Below, piece by piece: positions 1 through 8,535 of a DNA stretch of 64,000 bases (position 1 is the first letter of the stretch; each line of letters starts with the position of its first letter). The notes below the pieces were generated by a model that had not been told where the DNA came from, ran no database searches, and saw nothing but the letters and a program-made list of their open reading frames with translations. Made by a program: the position numbers and the translations under genes. Source of the stretch: Pseudomonas sp. CCI4.2 (GTDB lineage: Bacteria; Pseudomonadota; Gammaproteobacteria; Pseudomonadales; Pseudomonadaceae); contig NZ_CP133781.1 of NCBI RefSeq assembly GCF_034350045.1, forward strand, positions 5,196,501-5,260,500. Reading direction: 5' to 3'.

Positions 1-451
1 GGCTATTGGATCTGTAAAAACGCCGGACTTTAAAAAGCGGCTTTCTTACAAATCCCGAACTAAACGTTACATATCGACCGAAAACCGTTCACAAAAAGCA
101 ACGCAATATCACTAGGCCAGCAGCAAAGTGACAATAAACCGTCACCTCGTATAACCTTGTTTTTGACCCTTTTTACACTTTCATTTTATTTTTTTAATCG
201 TATTTGAAGTTTGCTTGAAATCGACTAAAACCCCTATGGCGCTAGCGATAAAGCGTTTTAAGAGTTGAACAATGTCCGTAAATCAGAACGACGCATAAGT
301 TTTTTTTGGCATAAACGTTATGAAAAAATCGTCTTAACGGAGCGTCAAAAACTTCTTAACCCTGTTGTTACAATTCTGATACGGTTTTAGCAGTGTTTTT
401 CGCCAATTTATTGGCGACGATGACACTTCATTGAGTTATAGGGAGAAGTAC
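1..451. other. AT-rich non-coding leader upstream of the type I secretion operon
   Basis: No gene is visible here. The stretch is much more AT-rich than the coding DNA around it, with several A/T runs, as expected of a promoter region. A small perfect hairpin (CGCCAA at 401-406, TTGGCG at 411-416) lies in the likely 5' leader about 35 nt before the start codon. I could not identify a convincing sigma-54 or other named promoter. Confidence 0.5.
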
Positions 452-1810
452 ATGCGCGTTTTAAACCCCCTCTGCAGCGCAATTTTGTTAGCAATGACCT
501 GTGCAAATGCTCAAGCCATGTCAATCACCGAGGCGATACAAAGCACTATCCAATATCACCCGGAGATTCACTCCAATTCGAACAATCGACTGGCCGCAAA
601 TGAAGACGTCAAAATTGCCAAGGGCGGGTACCTGCCGACTGTGGATTTAGTTGCCGGGTACGGCCGTGAGGGCACCGACAGCCCCACCAGCCGAGCGCTG
701 ACCGGTAACAACGGTAGAGAGACGCTCAACTACACCCAGTCTGAGCTGCGGTTGCGGCAAATGCTGTTCGATGGGTTCAATACACCCAACGAAGTTCAAC
801 GCACCCAGTCGGTGGTTAACTCCCGTGCCTATTACGTTCAAGGCGTATCGGAAGATGTCGCGTTGCGCGCCATCGAGGTGTACCTCGATGTGCTGAAGCG
901 GCGAGAACTGTTGACCCTTGCCAAGAACAACCTTCAAGCGCACCTGCGTATCAATGATCAGATCGGCTTACGCAGCACCCGGGGTGTAGGCACCAATGCC
1001 GACCTCGACCAATCCAAAGCCCGTCGCGCCTTGGCAGAAGATAACTTCTATACCGCTCAGGTAGACCTGGCTGATGCAGAGGCGAACTTCTTCAGTGCCG
1101 TGGGCCGTATGCCCGACGAGCTGGAGACCCCGCCGACCATCAAAGGCCAAGTGCCGGTCAACTTGGTGGATGCCCAGCACTCGATGCTGGAAAACAACCC
1201 GTACTTGAAGTCAGCCCAAGCCGACGTGCAATCAGCAGAAAGCCAATACGAAGTCGCCAAATCACCGTTCTACCCGCGTTTCGATGCCGAGCTGGCAACC
1301 GGCGCCAACGAAAACTTGCAAGGCGAACCCGGCTACGACAATGAATGGCGCGCAGCCGTGGTGATGAATTACAACCTGTTCAACGGTAGCCGTGACAAGG
1401 CCCGCTTGCAGGGCGACGCATACCGCATCAATCAGTCCATGGACATTCGCGACAACGCCCTGCGCACGCTGAACGAAAACCTGTCGCTGGCCTGGCATGC
1501 CATGAATAACGCCCACGTCCAGACCCCCATCGCCCGGGAATATGCTGAAACCACGACCAAGGTTCGCGCGGCGTATCAGGATCAGTTCGGCCTCGGCCAG
1601 CGGACCCTGCTCGACTTGCTGGACAGTGAAAACGAACTGTTCAATGCCGCCCGCCGCTACACCGAGGTGCGTTACACCGAGGAGTACTCCATGTATCGCG
1701 TGCTAGCGACCACTGGCGATTTGTTGCGTCAATTGCGCGTGGTGTTACCCGCCGAAGCCGTGGCGCTCTCGGACGTCAAAAGCGAAGCCCATTTGCCCGA
1801 ACTGAAATGA
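452..1810 (+). CDS. TolC-family outer-membrane channel of a type I secretion system (LapE-like)
   Basis: Outer-membrane duct that completes the export path formed by the ABC exporter and membrane-fusion protein encoded next. I start it at the ATG at 452, behind GGGAG at 441-445, rather than at the in-frame TTG 21 nt earlier. The ATG start puts a clean signal peptide first (to about residue 22, ending ANAQA). The rest is the usual tandem pair of long helical outer-membrane-efflux repeats, roughly residues 25-215 and 235-430; 452 residues is normal for the family. The exporter gene begins 25 nt downstream, so the three genes look like one operon. LapE/AggA of biofilm adhesin export are the nearest named relatives I know; the substrate is not in view. 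Confidence 0.85.
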   Translation: MRVLNPLCSAILLAMTCANAQAMSITEAIQSTIQYHPEIHSNSNNRLAANEDVKIAKGGYLPTVDLVAGYGREGTDSPTSRALTGNNGRETLNYTQSELRLRQMLFDGFNTPNEVQRTQSVVNSRAYYVQGVSEDVALRAIEVYLDVLKRRELLTLAKNNLQAHLRINDQIGLRSTRGVGTNADLDQSKARRALAEDNFYTAQVDLADAEANFFSAVGRMPDELETPPTIKGQVPVNLVDAQHSMLENNPYLKSAQADVQSAESQYEVAKSPFYPRFDAELATGANENLQGEPGYDNEWRAAVVMNYNLFNGSRDKARLQGDAYRINQSMDIRDNALRTLNENLSLAWHAMNNAHVQTPIAREYAETTTKVRAAYQDQFGLGQRTLLDLLDSENELFNAARRYTEVRYTEEYSMYRVLATTGDLLRQLRVVLPAEAVALSDVKSEAHLPELK

Positions 1811-1835
1811 CGGTTGTCGTCCGGAGTAGCCTAAT

Positions 1836-3989
1836 TTGACCACCATGGAAAACGTGTCAGTTGACCCTCGGTTGAGCTTCGATGACCCCTTGCTTGATGG
1901 TCTATTGATTCTCTGCAAACTGCATGACTGCACTGTGAGTCGGGCCAGCCTGAGTGCTGGCCTGCCACTGAAGCAGCAGCGGTTGACCCTTGATCTGCTG
2001 CCTCGGGCTGCCGCTCGCGCGGGTTTGCAAGCGCGCCTGTTGCGACGGGAACTCAATGACCTGTCGGCTTTGAGCCTGCCGGTGCTGTTAGTGCTGAAAA
2101 ATAACCGCTGCGCCATCCTCAGGCGGTGGTCCGACGACGGGCAGGCGCTGATTCTGCCCAGCGAAGCCGAGGGCGGCGAGCAGTGGGTTAGCCGCGAAGA
2201 ACTGCTGGAAAATTACGGCGGCCAAGCCTTGTTCGCCCGCCCGCGCCACGAACTCGAAGACTTGCGCTCACCGCTGGTGCCTCGGGTTGAAGCCTGGTTT
2301 CGCGACACCCTGAAACTCTCGCGTTGGCTATACAGCGATGCGATTCTCGCCAGCTTGTGCATAAACGTACTCGGGTTAATGGTGCCGTTGTTCGTCATGC
2401 AAACCTATGACCGAGTCGTGCCCAATCAAGCCACCTCAACCCTGTGGGTGTTATCCATCGGGCTGTTGGTCGGTACGGTATTCGAGCTGATCCTGCGGTT
2501 GGTTCGCGCGCATCTGCTGGATCAAGCCGGCAAGAAAACCGACGTTATCCTCTCGGCGACCCTGTTTGAACGCATTACCGGGATGGCGATGAAGGCCAGA
2601 CCGGCAACCATCGGCGGCTTCGCGCAAAGCATTCATGACTTTCAGGGCCTGCGGGAATTTCTCACGGCAGTCACCCTGACCAGCTTGATCGACTTGCCGT
2701 TCGCCGTGCTAATGCTCGGCGTGATCGGCCTGCTCGGCGGTTGGCTGGTGGTAATTCCTATGGTGGCGTTTCCGATCACCATCATCTTCGCCCTGGTGAT
2801 CCAGGCACGACTGCGCGACACCGTGCAGCGAAGTTTATCCTTGGGCGCCGAACGCCAGGCACTGCTGATCGAAACCCTCGGCGGTCTGGAAACCCTCAAG
2901 GCCTGCAGCGCCGAAAGTGAGCGCCAACACAAATGGGAAACCACCCACGGTGCCCTCACCCGCCTCGACAGCCATGCTCGCAACCTCTCGGCGCTGGCCA
3001 CTAACGGCACGCTGTTCATCCAGCAGTTTTGCGGCATGGCGACCATTGTTGCCGGGGTGTACAGCATCATCGCCGGTAATTTGAGCGTCGGTGCGCTGGT
3101 CGCTACCTACATGCTCGGCAGCCGGGTGCTGGCGCCGCTCGGGCAAATCGCCGGGTTGATTACGCGCTACCAGCAAGCGCAACTGACCATGAAAAGCACC
3201 GACGCGCTGATGGCCCTTCCGCAAGAGCGCGACGCTAAGCAAAGACCTTTGGAACGCACCCAACTTAAAGGCGCGCTGGAGGCACATCACGTTACCTTCC
3301 GCTATAACGGTCAAAGCACCCCGGCGCTGCACGCGGTCAACTTTTCGGTAAAACCCGGCGAGCGAATCGGCATCATCGGCCGCAGCGGCTCAGGCAAAAG
3401 CACCTTGGCGCGACTGGTCATGGGCTTCTACGCCCCGGAAGAAGGCCAGCTATTGCTCGACGGTCTGGACCTGCGTCAATTGGACGTGGCAGATCTGCGC
3501 CAACAAATCGGTTACGTGGCCCATGACTTGCCGCTGCTTGCCGGCAGCCTGCGCGATAACCTGACCTTGGGCGCGCGCTACGTCAGCGATGCGCGAATGC
3601 TTGAAGTGGCGGAAATGACCGGCGTCAGTGAACTGGCCCGGCAACACCCGCAGGGCTTTGATCGGCCGGTGGGCGAACGCGGGCAACTGCTCTCCGGCGG
3701 ACAACGCCAAGCGGTATTGATGGCCCGGGCGTTACTGCTGGACCCACCGATCTTGTTGCTCGACGAACCCACCAGCGCCATGGACAACAGCAGCGAAGAG
3801 GACTTGCGTCAGCGCCTGCATGGCTGGATGCAAGGCAAAACCTTATTACTGGTCACCCACCGCACCTCAATGCTCAGTCTGGTGGATCGGTTAGTGGTAT
3901 TGGACAACGGCAAAGTCGTCGCCGATGGCCCAAAAGACATCGTCATCGAAGCACTACGCAAGGGCCGCGTCGGCTCGGCAGCGGTCTAG
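1836..3989 (+). CDS. Type I secretion ABC exporter, permease-ATPase fusion (LapB-like)
   Basis: Inner-membrane exporter that would drive ATP-dependent secretion of a large adhesin or other repeat protein in one step. Residues 1-150 form a C39-peptidase-like domain with no recognisable catalytic Cys, typical of exporters that do not cleave a leader peptide. A six-helix transmembrane domain follows (about 165-460), then the ATPase: Walker A GRSGSGKST near 515, signature LSGGQ near 619, Walker B ILLLDEP near 638, and an H-loop His in VTHR. At 717 residues it is standard size. I keep the TTG start because GGAG at 1823-1826 is correctly spaced for it; an ATG three codons later (1845) is the alternative. 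The membrane-fusion gene starts 12 nt downstream. Confidence 0.88.
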   Translation: MTTMENVSVDPRLSFDDPLLDGLLILCKLHDCTVSRASLSAGLPLKQQRLTLDLLPRAAARAGLQARLLRRELNDLSALSLPVLLVLKNNRCAILRRWSDDGQALILPSEAEGGEQWVSREELLENYGGQALFARPRHELEDLRSPLVPRVEAWFRDTLKLSRWLYSDAILASLCINVLGLMVPLFVMQTYDRVVPNQATSTLWVLSIGLLVGTVFELILRLVRAHLLDQAGKKTDVILSATLFERITGMAMKARPATIGGFAQSIHDFQGLREFLTAVTLTSLIDLPFAVLMLGVIGLLGGWLVVIPMVAFPITIIFALVIQARLRDTVQRSLSLGAERQALLIETLGGLETLKACSAESERQHKWETTHGALTRLDSHARNLSALATNGTLFIQQFCGMATIVAGVYSIIAGNLSVGALVATYMLGSRVLAPLGQIAGLITRYQQAQLTMKSTDALMALPQERDAKQRPLERTQLKGALEAHHVTFRYNGQSTPALHAVNFSVKPGERIGIIGRSGSGKSTLARLVMGFYAPEEGQLLLDGLDLRQLDVADLRQQIGYVAHDLPLLAGSLRDNLTLGARYVSDARMLEVAEMTGVSELARQHPQGFDRPVGERGQLLSGGQRQAVLMARALLLDPPILLLDEPTSAMDNSSEEDLRQRLHGWMQGKTLLLVTHRTSMLSLVDRLVVLDNGKVVADGPKDIVIEALRKGRVGSAAV

Positions 3990-4001
3990 GAAGCCCCTCA
4001 T

Positions 4002-5354
4002 ATGTCAGCAACGACCGGCCAACGCGGCTACTTTCATTTCGGCAAATCCGCCGACACCGAATTCATGCCTGAAGTGGCCGGGGTTGCCGCCCAGGACTCG
4101 CCTCGAGGCTCACGCTTGACCGTCTGGATTGCCGCGTCGTTGATCATCGCGGCCTTGGTTTGGGCCAAGTTCGCGGTGCTCGAAGAAGTCACCATGGGCG
4201 AGGGCAAAGCGATTCCGTCGAGCAAAGTGCAGGTCATTCAGAACCTGGAAGGCGGGATCGTCACCGAGATTTTTGTCCATGAAGGGCAAATGGTGAACAA
4301 GGGCGACACCCTGCTGCGCCTCGACGACACGCGTTTTCTGTCAAACAAAGGCGAAAGCGAAGCCGACCGATACGCCCTTATCGCCCAGGTTGAGCGTTTG
4401 TCGGCGGAAGCCGAGGGCCGGCCGTTCAAGCTGTCGGACGAGGTGATAAAAAAAGCCCCACAGGTCGCCGCCGATGAGCAGTCCTTGTATGACTCCCGGC
4501 AGCGGCGCCTGAGCAGCGAACAACGCACGCTGAACCAGCAACTGCTGCAAAAGACCCAAGAGCTGGCCGAGTTTCGCTCCAAACAGGAGCAATTCCGCAA
4601 CAGCCTGAGCCTGCTTCAGCAAGAGATGAACATGTCGGCACCGCTGGTGAACACCGGCGCCGTATCACCGGTGGAAATTCTCCGGTTGAAACGCAATGCC
4701 GTCGAAGCGCGGGGTTCCATGGACGCCACTACCTTGGCGATTCCTCGGGCTGAAGCAGCCATCAACGAGATCAAAAGCAAGGTCCAGGAATCGGAACTCG
4801 TGTTCCGTTCCGACGCCTCGAAAGACCTCAATCAAAAACGCACCGACCTGTCGAAACTCACGGCCACCAGCATCGCCATCGACGACCGAGTCAGCCGCAC
4901 CACGGTGGTCTCACCGGTACACGGCATCATCAAGGTGATGAAGGTCAACACCATCGGCGGCGTGGTTCAGCCTGGCAGCGACATGGTGGAAGTCGTGCCG
5001 CTGGAAGACAACCTGCTGATCGAAGCCAAAGTCCGCCCGCAAGACGTGGCGTTCCTGCACCCGGGACAACCGGCGATGGTCAAATTCAGCGCCTACGACT
5101 ACACCATCTATGGCGGCCTGAAAGCCAAACTGGAACTGATCGGCGCCGACACCATCACCGACGACAAGGGCAACAGCTTCTATTTAATCCAAGTCCGCAC
5201 CGACAAAAACCACCTGGGCTCCGACGCCAAACCGCTGCTGATCATCCCCGGCATGGTCGCCACCGTGGACATCATCACCGGCGAAAAAAGCGTCATGGAC
5301 TATCTGCTCAAGCCGGTGCTGAAAGCGCATACCGAGGCGATGAGGGAGCGGTAG
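4002..5354 (+). CDS. HlyD-family membrane-fusion protein of the type I secretion system (LapC-like)
   Basis: Periplasmic adaptor linking the ABC exporter to the TolC-like channel. It has a short cytoplasmic N-terminus, one transmembrane helix at about residues 38-58, a lipoyl/beta-barrel half (about 70-110), a long coiled-coil hairpin (about 115-280), then the second lipoyl half and the C-terminal beta-barrel. Its 450 residues and domain order match HlyD/LapC. It is the last gene of the lapE-lapB-lapC-type operon. No nonapeptide-repeat protein, LapG-type protease or LapD-type receptor is encoded in this window, so the cargo and its control must lie to the left or elsewhere. Confidence 0.87.
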   Translation: MSATTGQRGYFHFGKSADTEFMPEVAGVAAQDSPRGSRLTVWIAASLIIAALVWAKFAVLEEVTMGEGKAIPSSKVQVIQNLEGGIVTEIFVHEGQMVNKGDTLLRLDDTRFLSNKGESEADRYALIAQVERLSAEAEGRPFKLSDEVIKKAPQVAADEQSLYDSRQRRLSSEQRTLNQQLLQKTQELAEFRSKQEQFRNSLSLLQQEMNMSAPLVNTGAVSPVEILRLKRNAVEARGSMDATTLAIPRAEAAINEIKSKVQESELVFRSDASKDLNQKRTDLSKLTATSIAIDDRVSRTTVVSPVHGIIKVMKVNTIGGVVQPGSDMVEVVPLEDNLLIEAKVRPQDVAFLHPGQPAMVKFSAYDYTIYGGLKAKLELIGADTITDDKGNSFYLIQVRTDKNHLGSDAKPLLIIPGMVATVDIITGEKSVMDYLLKPVLKAHTEAMRER

Positions 5355-5439
5355 ACGCTCAGACAAGTCAAATCTCTGAAGGAGCAGATCTGCGCGGGCG
5401 ACACTCCAAGGAGAGTCAGGCAGATCGAGTAATGGCATT

Positions 5440-5462
5440 GGCAGGCAAGCCTGCTCCCACAG
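5440..5462. repeat. REP-type palindromic repeat (GCAGGC/CTGCTCCCAC family)
   Basis: Short intergenic copy of the Pseudomonas REP core (GGCAGGCAAGC followed by CTGCTCCCAC). Its sequence recurs near 10617, 29360, 40340-40400, 49990 and 52512 in this window. It lies between convergent genes, the usual place for REPs. Confidence 0.7.
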
Positions 5463-5550
5463 AATGTGTGTCATTCACAACGAGGGCGATCACGTCATTC
5501 GCTTCCCCATAAATGGGCACCAATTCATATCGGGAAAAGGCCATACCGTT

Positions 5551-6735
5551 TTACTTCACCGCCTCAAACAACCCCGTAGCACCCATCCCGCCGCCGACGC
5601 ACATGGTGACGATGCCGTAGCGCAGGTTGCGGCGTTGCAGTTCGCGGACCAGGTGGCCGACTTGGCGTGAGCCGGTCATGCCGAAGGGGTGGCCGATGGA
5701 GATGGAGCCGCCGCTGAGGTTGTACTTTTCGTTGTCGATGCCCAACCGGTCACGGGCGTATAAACACTGTGAGGCGAAGGCTTCGTTGAGTTCCCAGAGG
5801 TCGATGTCAGCGACTTGCAGGCCCTTGGCTTTCAGCAGTTTGGGCACCGAGTACACCGGGCCGATGCCCATTTCATCCGGGTTGCATCCGGCCACGGTGA
5901 AACCACGGAAAAACGCCCGGGGTTTCAAACCCAGTTCCAGCGCTTTATCCAGGCTCATGATCAGCGTCATTGACGCGCCGTCGGACAATTGCGACGAGTT
6001 TCCCGCTGTCACCGAACCGTCTTCGGCAAACACCGGTTTCAGACTGGCCAGGCTCTCCAGCGTGGTGTCAGGGCGGTTGCAGTCGTCACGATCAACGATG
6101 CCTTCCACCAAACTGATCGCACCCGTGGCTTTATCCTCCACGCGGTAGGTCACCTTCATCGGTACGATTTCGTCATCAAACAGCCCAGCCGTCTGAGCCG
6201 CCGCCGTTCGTTGCTGGCTCTGCAAGGCGTAAAGGTCCTGCTGCTCGCGGCTGACGTGGTAACGCCGCGCCACGATTTCAGCGGTTTGACCCATGGGAAA
6301 ATAAATGCCGGGCACCTGCTCTTTCAGCAGCGGGTTGATCAGGTTGTCCATATTGACGCTTTTCATCGTCAAGCTGATGGACTCAACCCCGCCCGCGACG
6401 ATGACGTCGCTGCATCCGGAAGCAATCTGGTTAGCCGCGATAGCGATCGCCTGCAAGCCCGACGAGCAATAACGGTTGAGGGTCATGCCGGGCACGTTAA
6501 TCCCCAGCTTCGACAGCACCGCCACGTTACGCCCGATGTTGTAACCCTGAGCGCCTTCGTTGGAGCCCGCACCAACGATGCAATCTTCTACCAGCGCGGG
6601 GTCCAAACCGTTACGCGTCAACAGCGCGTTGACGCAATGCGCCGCCATGTCATCGGGACGGGTCTGGTTGAACTTGCCGCGAAACGACTTGGCCAGGCCA
6701 GTCCGCACGCTGTCGACAATCACCACTTCACGCAT
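5551..6735 (-). CDS. Acetyl-CoA C-acyltransferase (thiolase)
   Basis: Thiolase of 394 residues that would cleave 3-ketoacyl-CoA, or condense acetyl-CoA, in fatty-acid or related acyl-CoA metabolism; it acts in the cytoplasm. The catalytic set is visible: nucleophile Cys90 in RYCSSG, His349 in GHPFG and Cys379 in TMCVGGGMG, with the NEAFA loop just before. The length is typical of degradative thiolases. The ATG at 6735 follows a GGAGA-type ribosome-binding site. The neighbour 115 bp upstream on the same strand is the polyphosphate:AMP phosphotransferase gene, an order I recall from P. aeruginosa. Substrate chain length cannot be judged from sequence alone. Confidence 0.9.
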   Translation of the reverse strand: MREVVIVDSVRTGLAKSFRGKFNQTRPDDMAAHCVNALLTRNGLDPALVEDCIVGAGSNEGAQGYNIGRNVAVLSKLGINVPGMTLNRYCSSGLQAIAIAANQIASGCSDVIVAGGVESISLTMKSVNMDNLINPLLKEQVPGIYFPMGQTAEIVARRYHVSREQQDLYALQSQQRTAAAQTAGLFDDEIVPMKVTYRVEDKATGAISLVEGIVDRDDCNRPDTTLESLASLKPVFAEDGSVTAGNSSQLSDGASMTLIMSLDKALELGLKPRAFFRGFTVAGCNPDEMGIGPVYSVPKLLKAKGLQVADIDLWELNEAFASQCLYARDRLGIDNEKYNLSGGSISIGHPFGMTGSRQVGHLVRELQRRNLRYGIVTMCVGGGMGATGLFEAVK

Positions 6736-6850
6736 GGCACATCTCCGTTCTTATTTGGGGCGAGGAAGGTTGCTAAAACTCCCTTGAGCATAAGTCCAGG
6801 TCACTGCACTGCGCGATGATCATTCATTGGCTGTATGGAAAATCATCGGA

Positions 6851-8350
6851 TCACTTGGATTTGTTGTCCTTGGCGAATGCCGCTTCCAGTGCTTCGTTAA
6901 TGGTGCGCAACACCTTGACCCGCGCCCAGTGCTTGTCGTTGGCTTCAACCAAGGTCCACGGGGCAATTTCGGTGCTGGTGCGGTCAACCATGTCATTCAC
7001 TGCCGCGCGGTATTGCGGCCATTTTTTACGGTTGCGCCAATCGTCGTCGGTGATTTTGAAGCGTTTGAACGGAATTTTCTCCCGTGCTTCGAAGCGCTCC
7101 AGCTGGGTTTTTTCATCGATGGCCAACCAGAACTTCACCACCACGACGCCGGCCTCGGTCAATTGCTCTTCGAAGTCATTGATCTCGCTATAGGCACGCA
7201 TCCAGTCCGCTGGGCTGCAGAATCCCTCGACCCGCTCAACCAGCACTCGGCCATACCAGGAACGGTCGAACACGGTGAATTTGCCCCGCGCCGGGACCTG
7301 CCGCCAAAAGCGCCACAAATAGGGCTGCGCACGTTCGTCTTCGGTGGGTGCAGCAATTGGGATAATCGCGTACTGACGTGGGTCCAACGCCGCTGCGACA
7401 CGCCGAATAGCCCCGCCTTTACCCGCCGCGTCGTTGCCTTCAAACACCGCCACCAGCGCGTGTTTGCGCATACGTTTGTCACGCATGTTGCCCGAGAACC
7501 GCGCTTGCTCGGTGATCAGTTGCTCTTCGTAGTCGTCCTTGTCCAAGTGCAGAGTCATGTCGAGGCTGGTTAACAGGCTCAGCTCGTTGACGGTGGGCGC
7601 TTGCGGCTCCAAAGGCGTCGGCACCGACTTGGCTTTGCCATTGGCCAACGCGGCCTGCATGCCTTGGAGCAATAACCGTCCAGTGGTCAAGCTGCGGTAA
7701 TGCGGGTCTAAGCCTTCGATCACGTACCAAGGCGCGTAATCTCGGCTGGACCGGCGCAGTACGCGCTCACCGTAACGCACGAACTTGTCGTAGGTTTTCG
7801 ATTGCTGCCAATCCAGCGGGCTGATGCGCCAGCTGTGCAACGGGTCATCCTCAAGCGCCTTAAGCCGAGCTTTCATCTGTTTCTTGGACAGGTGAAACCA
7901 GAACTTGAAGATCAGCGCACCTTCATCGACCAGCATTTTTTCCAGACGCTCGGCGCTGTTGATCGCTTGATCAAGTTTGGCGTCCTTGAACGTACCGTGG
8001 ACCCGGCCCTGAATCATCTGGCTGTACCAGTTGCCGAAAAAAATCCCCATGCGGCCTTTGGCTGGCAATTGCCGCCAATAACGCCAAGCCGGCGGATGGG
8101 CCAATTCCTCATCCGTCTGCTGATCGAATGTACGCACCTCGATCAACCGTGGGTCCATCCATTCGCTGAGCAGTTTGATTGTCTCGCCCTTGCCCGCGCC
8201 TTCAACGCCGTTGATCAACACGATCACCGGGAAACGCGCCTGCTGTTGAAGCTCGTACTGCACGTCAAGCAATGCTTCGCGCAGCGCGGGCACTTCGGCG
8301 TCGTAAGTTTCTTTGTCGATGGCGTGACCGATTTCGGCGGATTCGAACAT
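6851..8350 (-). CDS. pap: Polyphosphate:AMP phosphotransferase, two fused PPK2 domains
   Basis: Transfers phosphate from polyphosphate to AMP to give ADP, linking polyphosphate stores to nucleotide energy charge. It is a tandem of two PPK2 domains, each with a P-loop: GVEGAGKGE near residue 50 and GNDAAGKGG near residue 310. I start at the ATG at 8350, spaced 8 nt from GAGGA at 8359-8363, and not at the GTG two codons earlier. This start also agrees with the family N-terminus MFESAEIGH. The resulting 499 residues match Pap. It lies head-to-head with mnmC, about 185 bp apart, so the region between should hold both promoters. Confidence 0.9.
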   Translation of the reverse strand: MFESAEIGHAIDKETYDAEVPALREALLDVQYELQQQARFPVIVLINGVEGAGKGETIKLLSEWMDPRLIEVRTFDQQTDEELAHPPAWRYWRQLPAKGRMGIFFGNWYSQMIQGRVHGTFKDAKLDQAINSAERLEKMLVDEGALIFKFWFHLSKKQMKARLKALEDDPLHSWRISPLDWQQSKTYDKFVRYGERVLRRSSRDYAPWYVIEGLDPHYRSLTTGRLLLQGMQAALANGKAKSVPTPLEPQAPTVNELSLLTSLDMTLHLDKDDYEEQLITEQARFSGNMRDKRMRKHALVAVFEGNDAAGKGGAIRRVAAALDPRQYAIIPIAAPTEDERAQPYLWRFWRQVPARGKFTVFDRSWYGRVLVERVEGFCSPADWMRAYSEINDFEEQLTEAGVVVVKFWLAIDEKTQLERFEAREKIPFKRFKITDDDWRNRKKWPQYRAAVNDMVDRTSTEIAPWTLVEANDKHWARVKVLRTINEALEAAFAKDNKSK

Positions 8351-8535
8351 GCACACATTCCTCTTTCAAGATCGCCCAAGACTAACGGATAGCGTGAATC
8401 AATGTCCGGTTAAGACAGCCAATCCTTGCGATGGGTCAACGGAAGGGCGATTTCATTCGCGACGCCCTCCCCATACCTTGGCCGCCACGGTGATTACGTT
8501 AATATGTCGCGCTTCTGAACTCTGTCGAGCCCGCC

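Noticed and set aside
300..330. Sigma-54 promoter before the type I secretion operon (TTGGCATAAACG near 307)
   Set aside because: The GG is not followed at 10 nt by GC, so the -12 element is missing.
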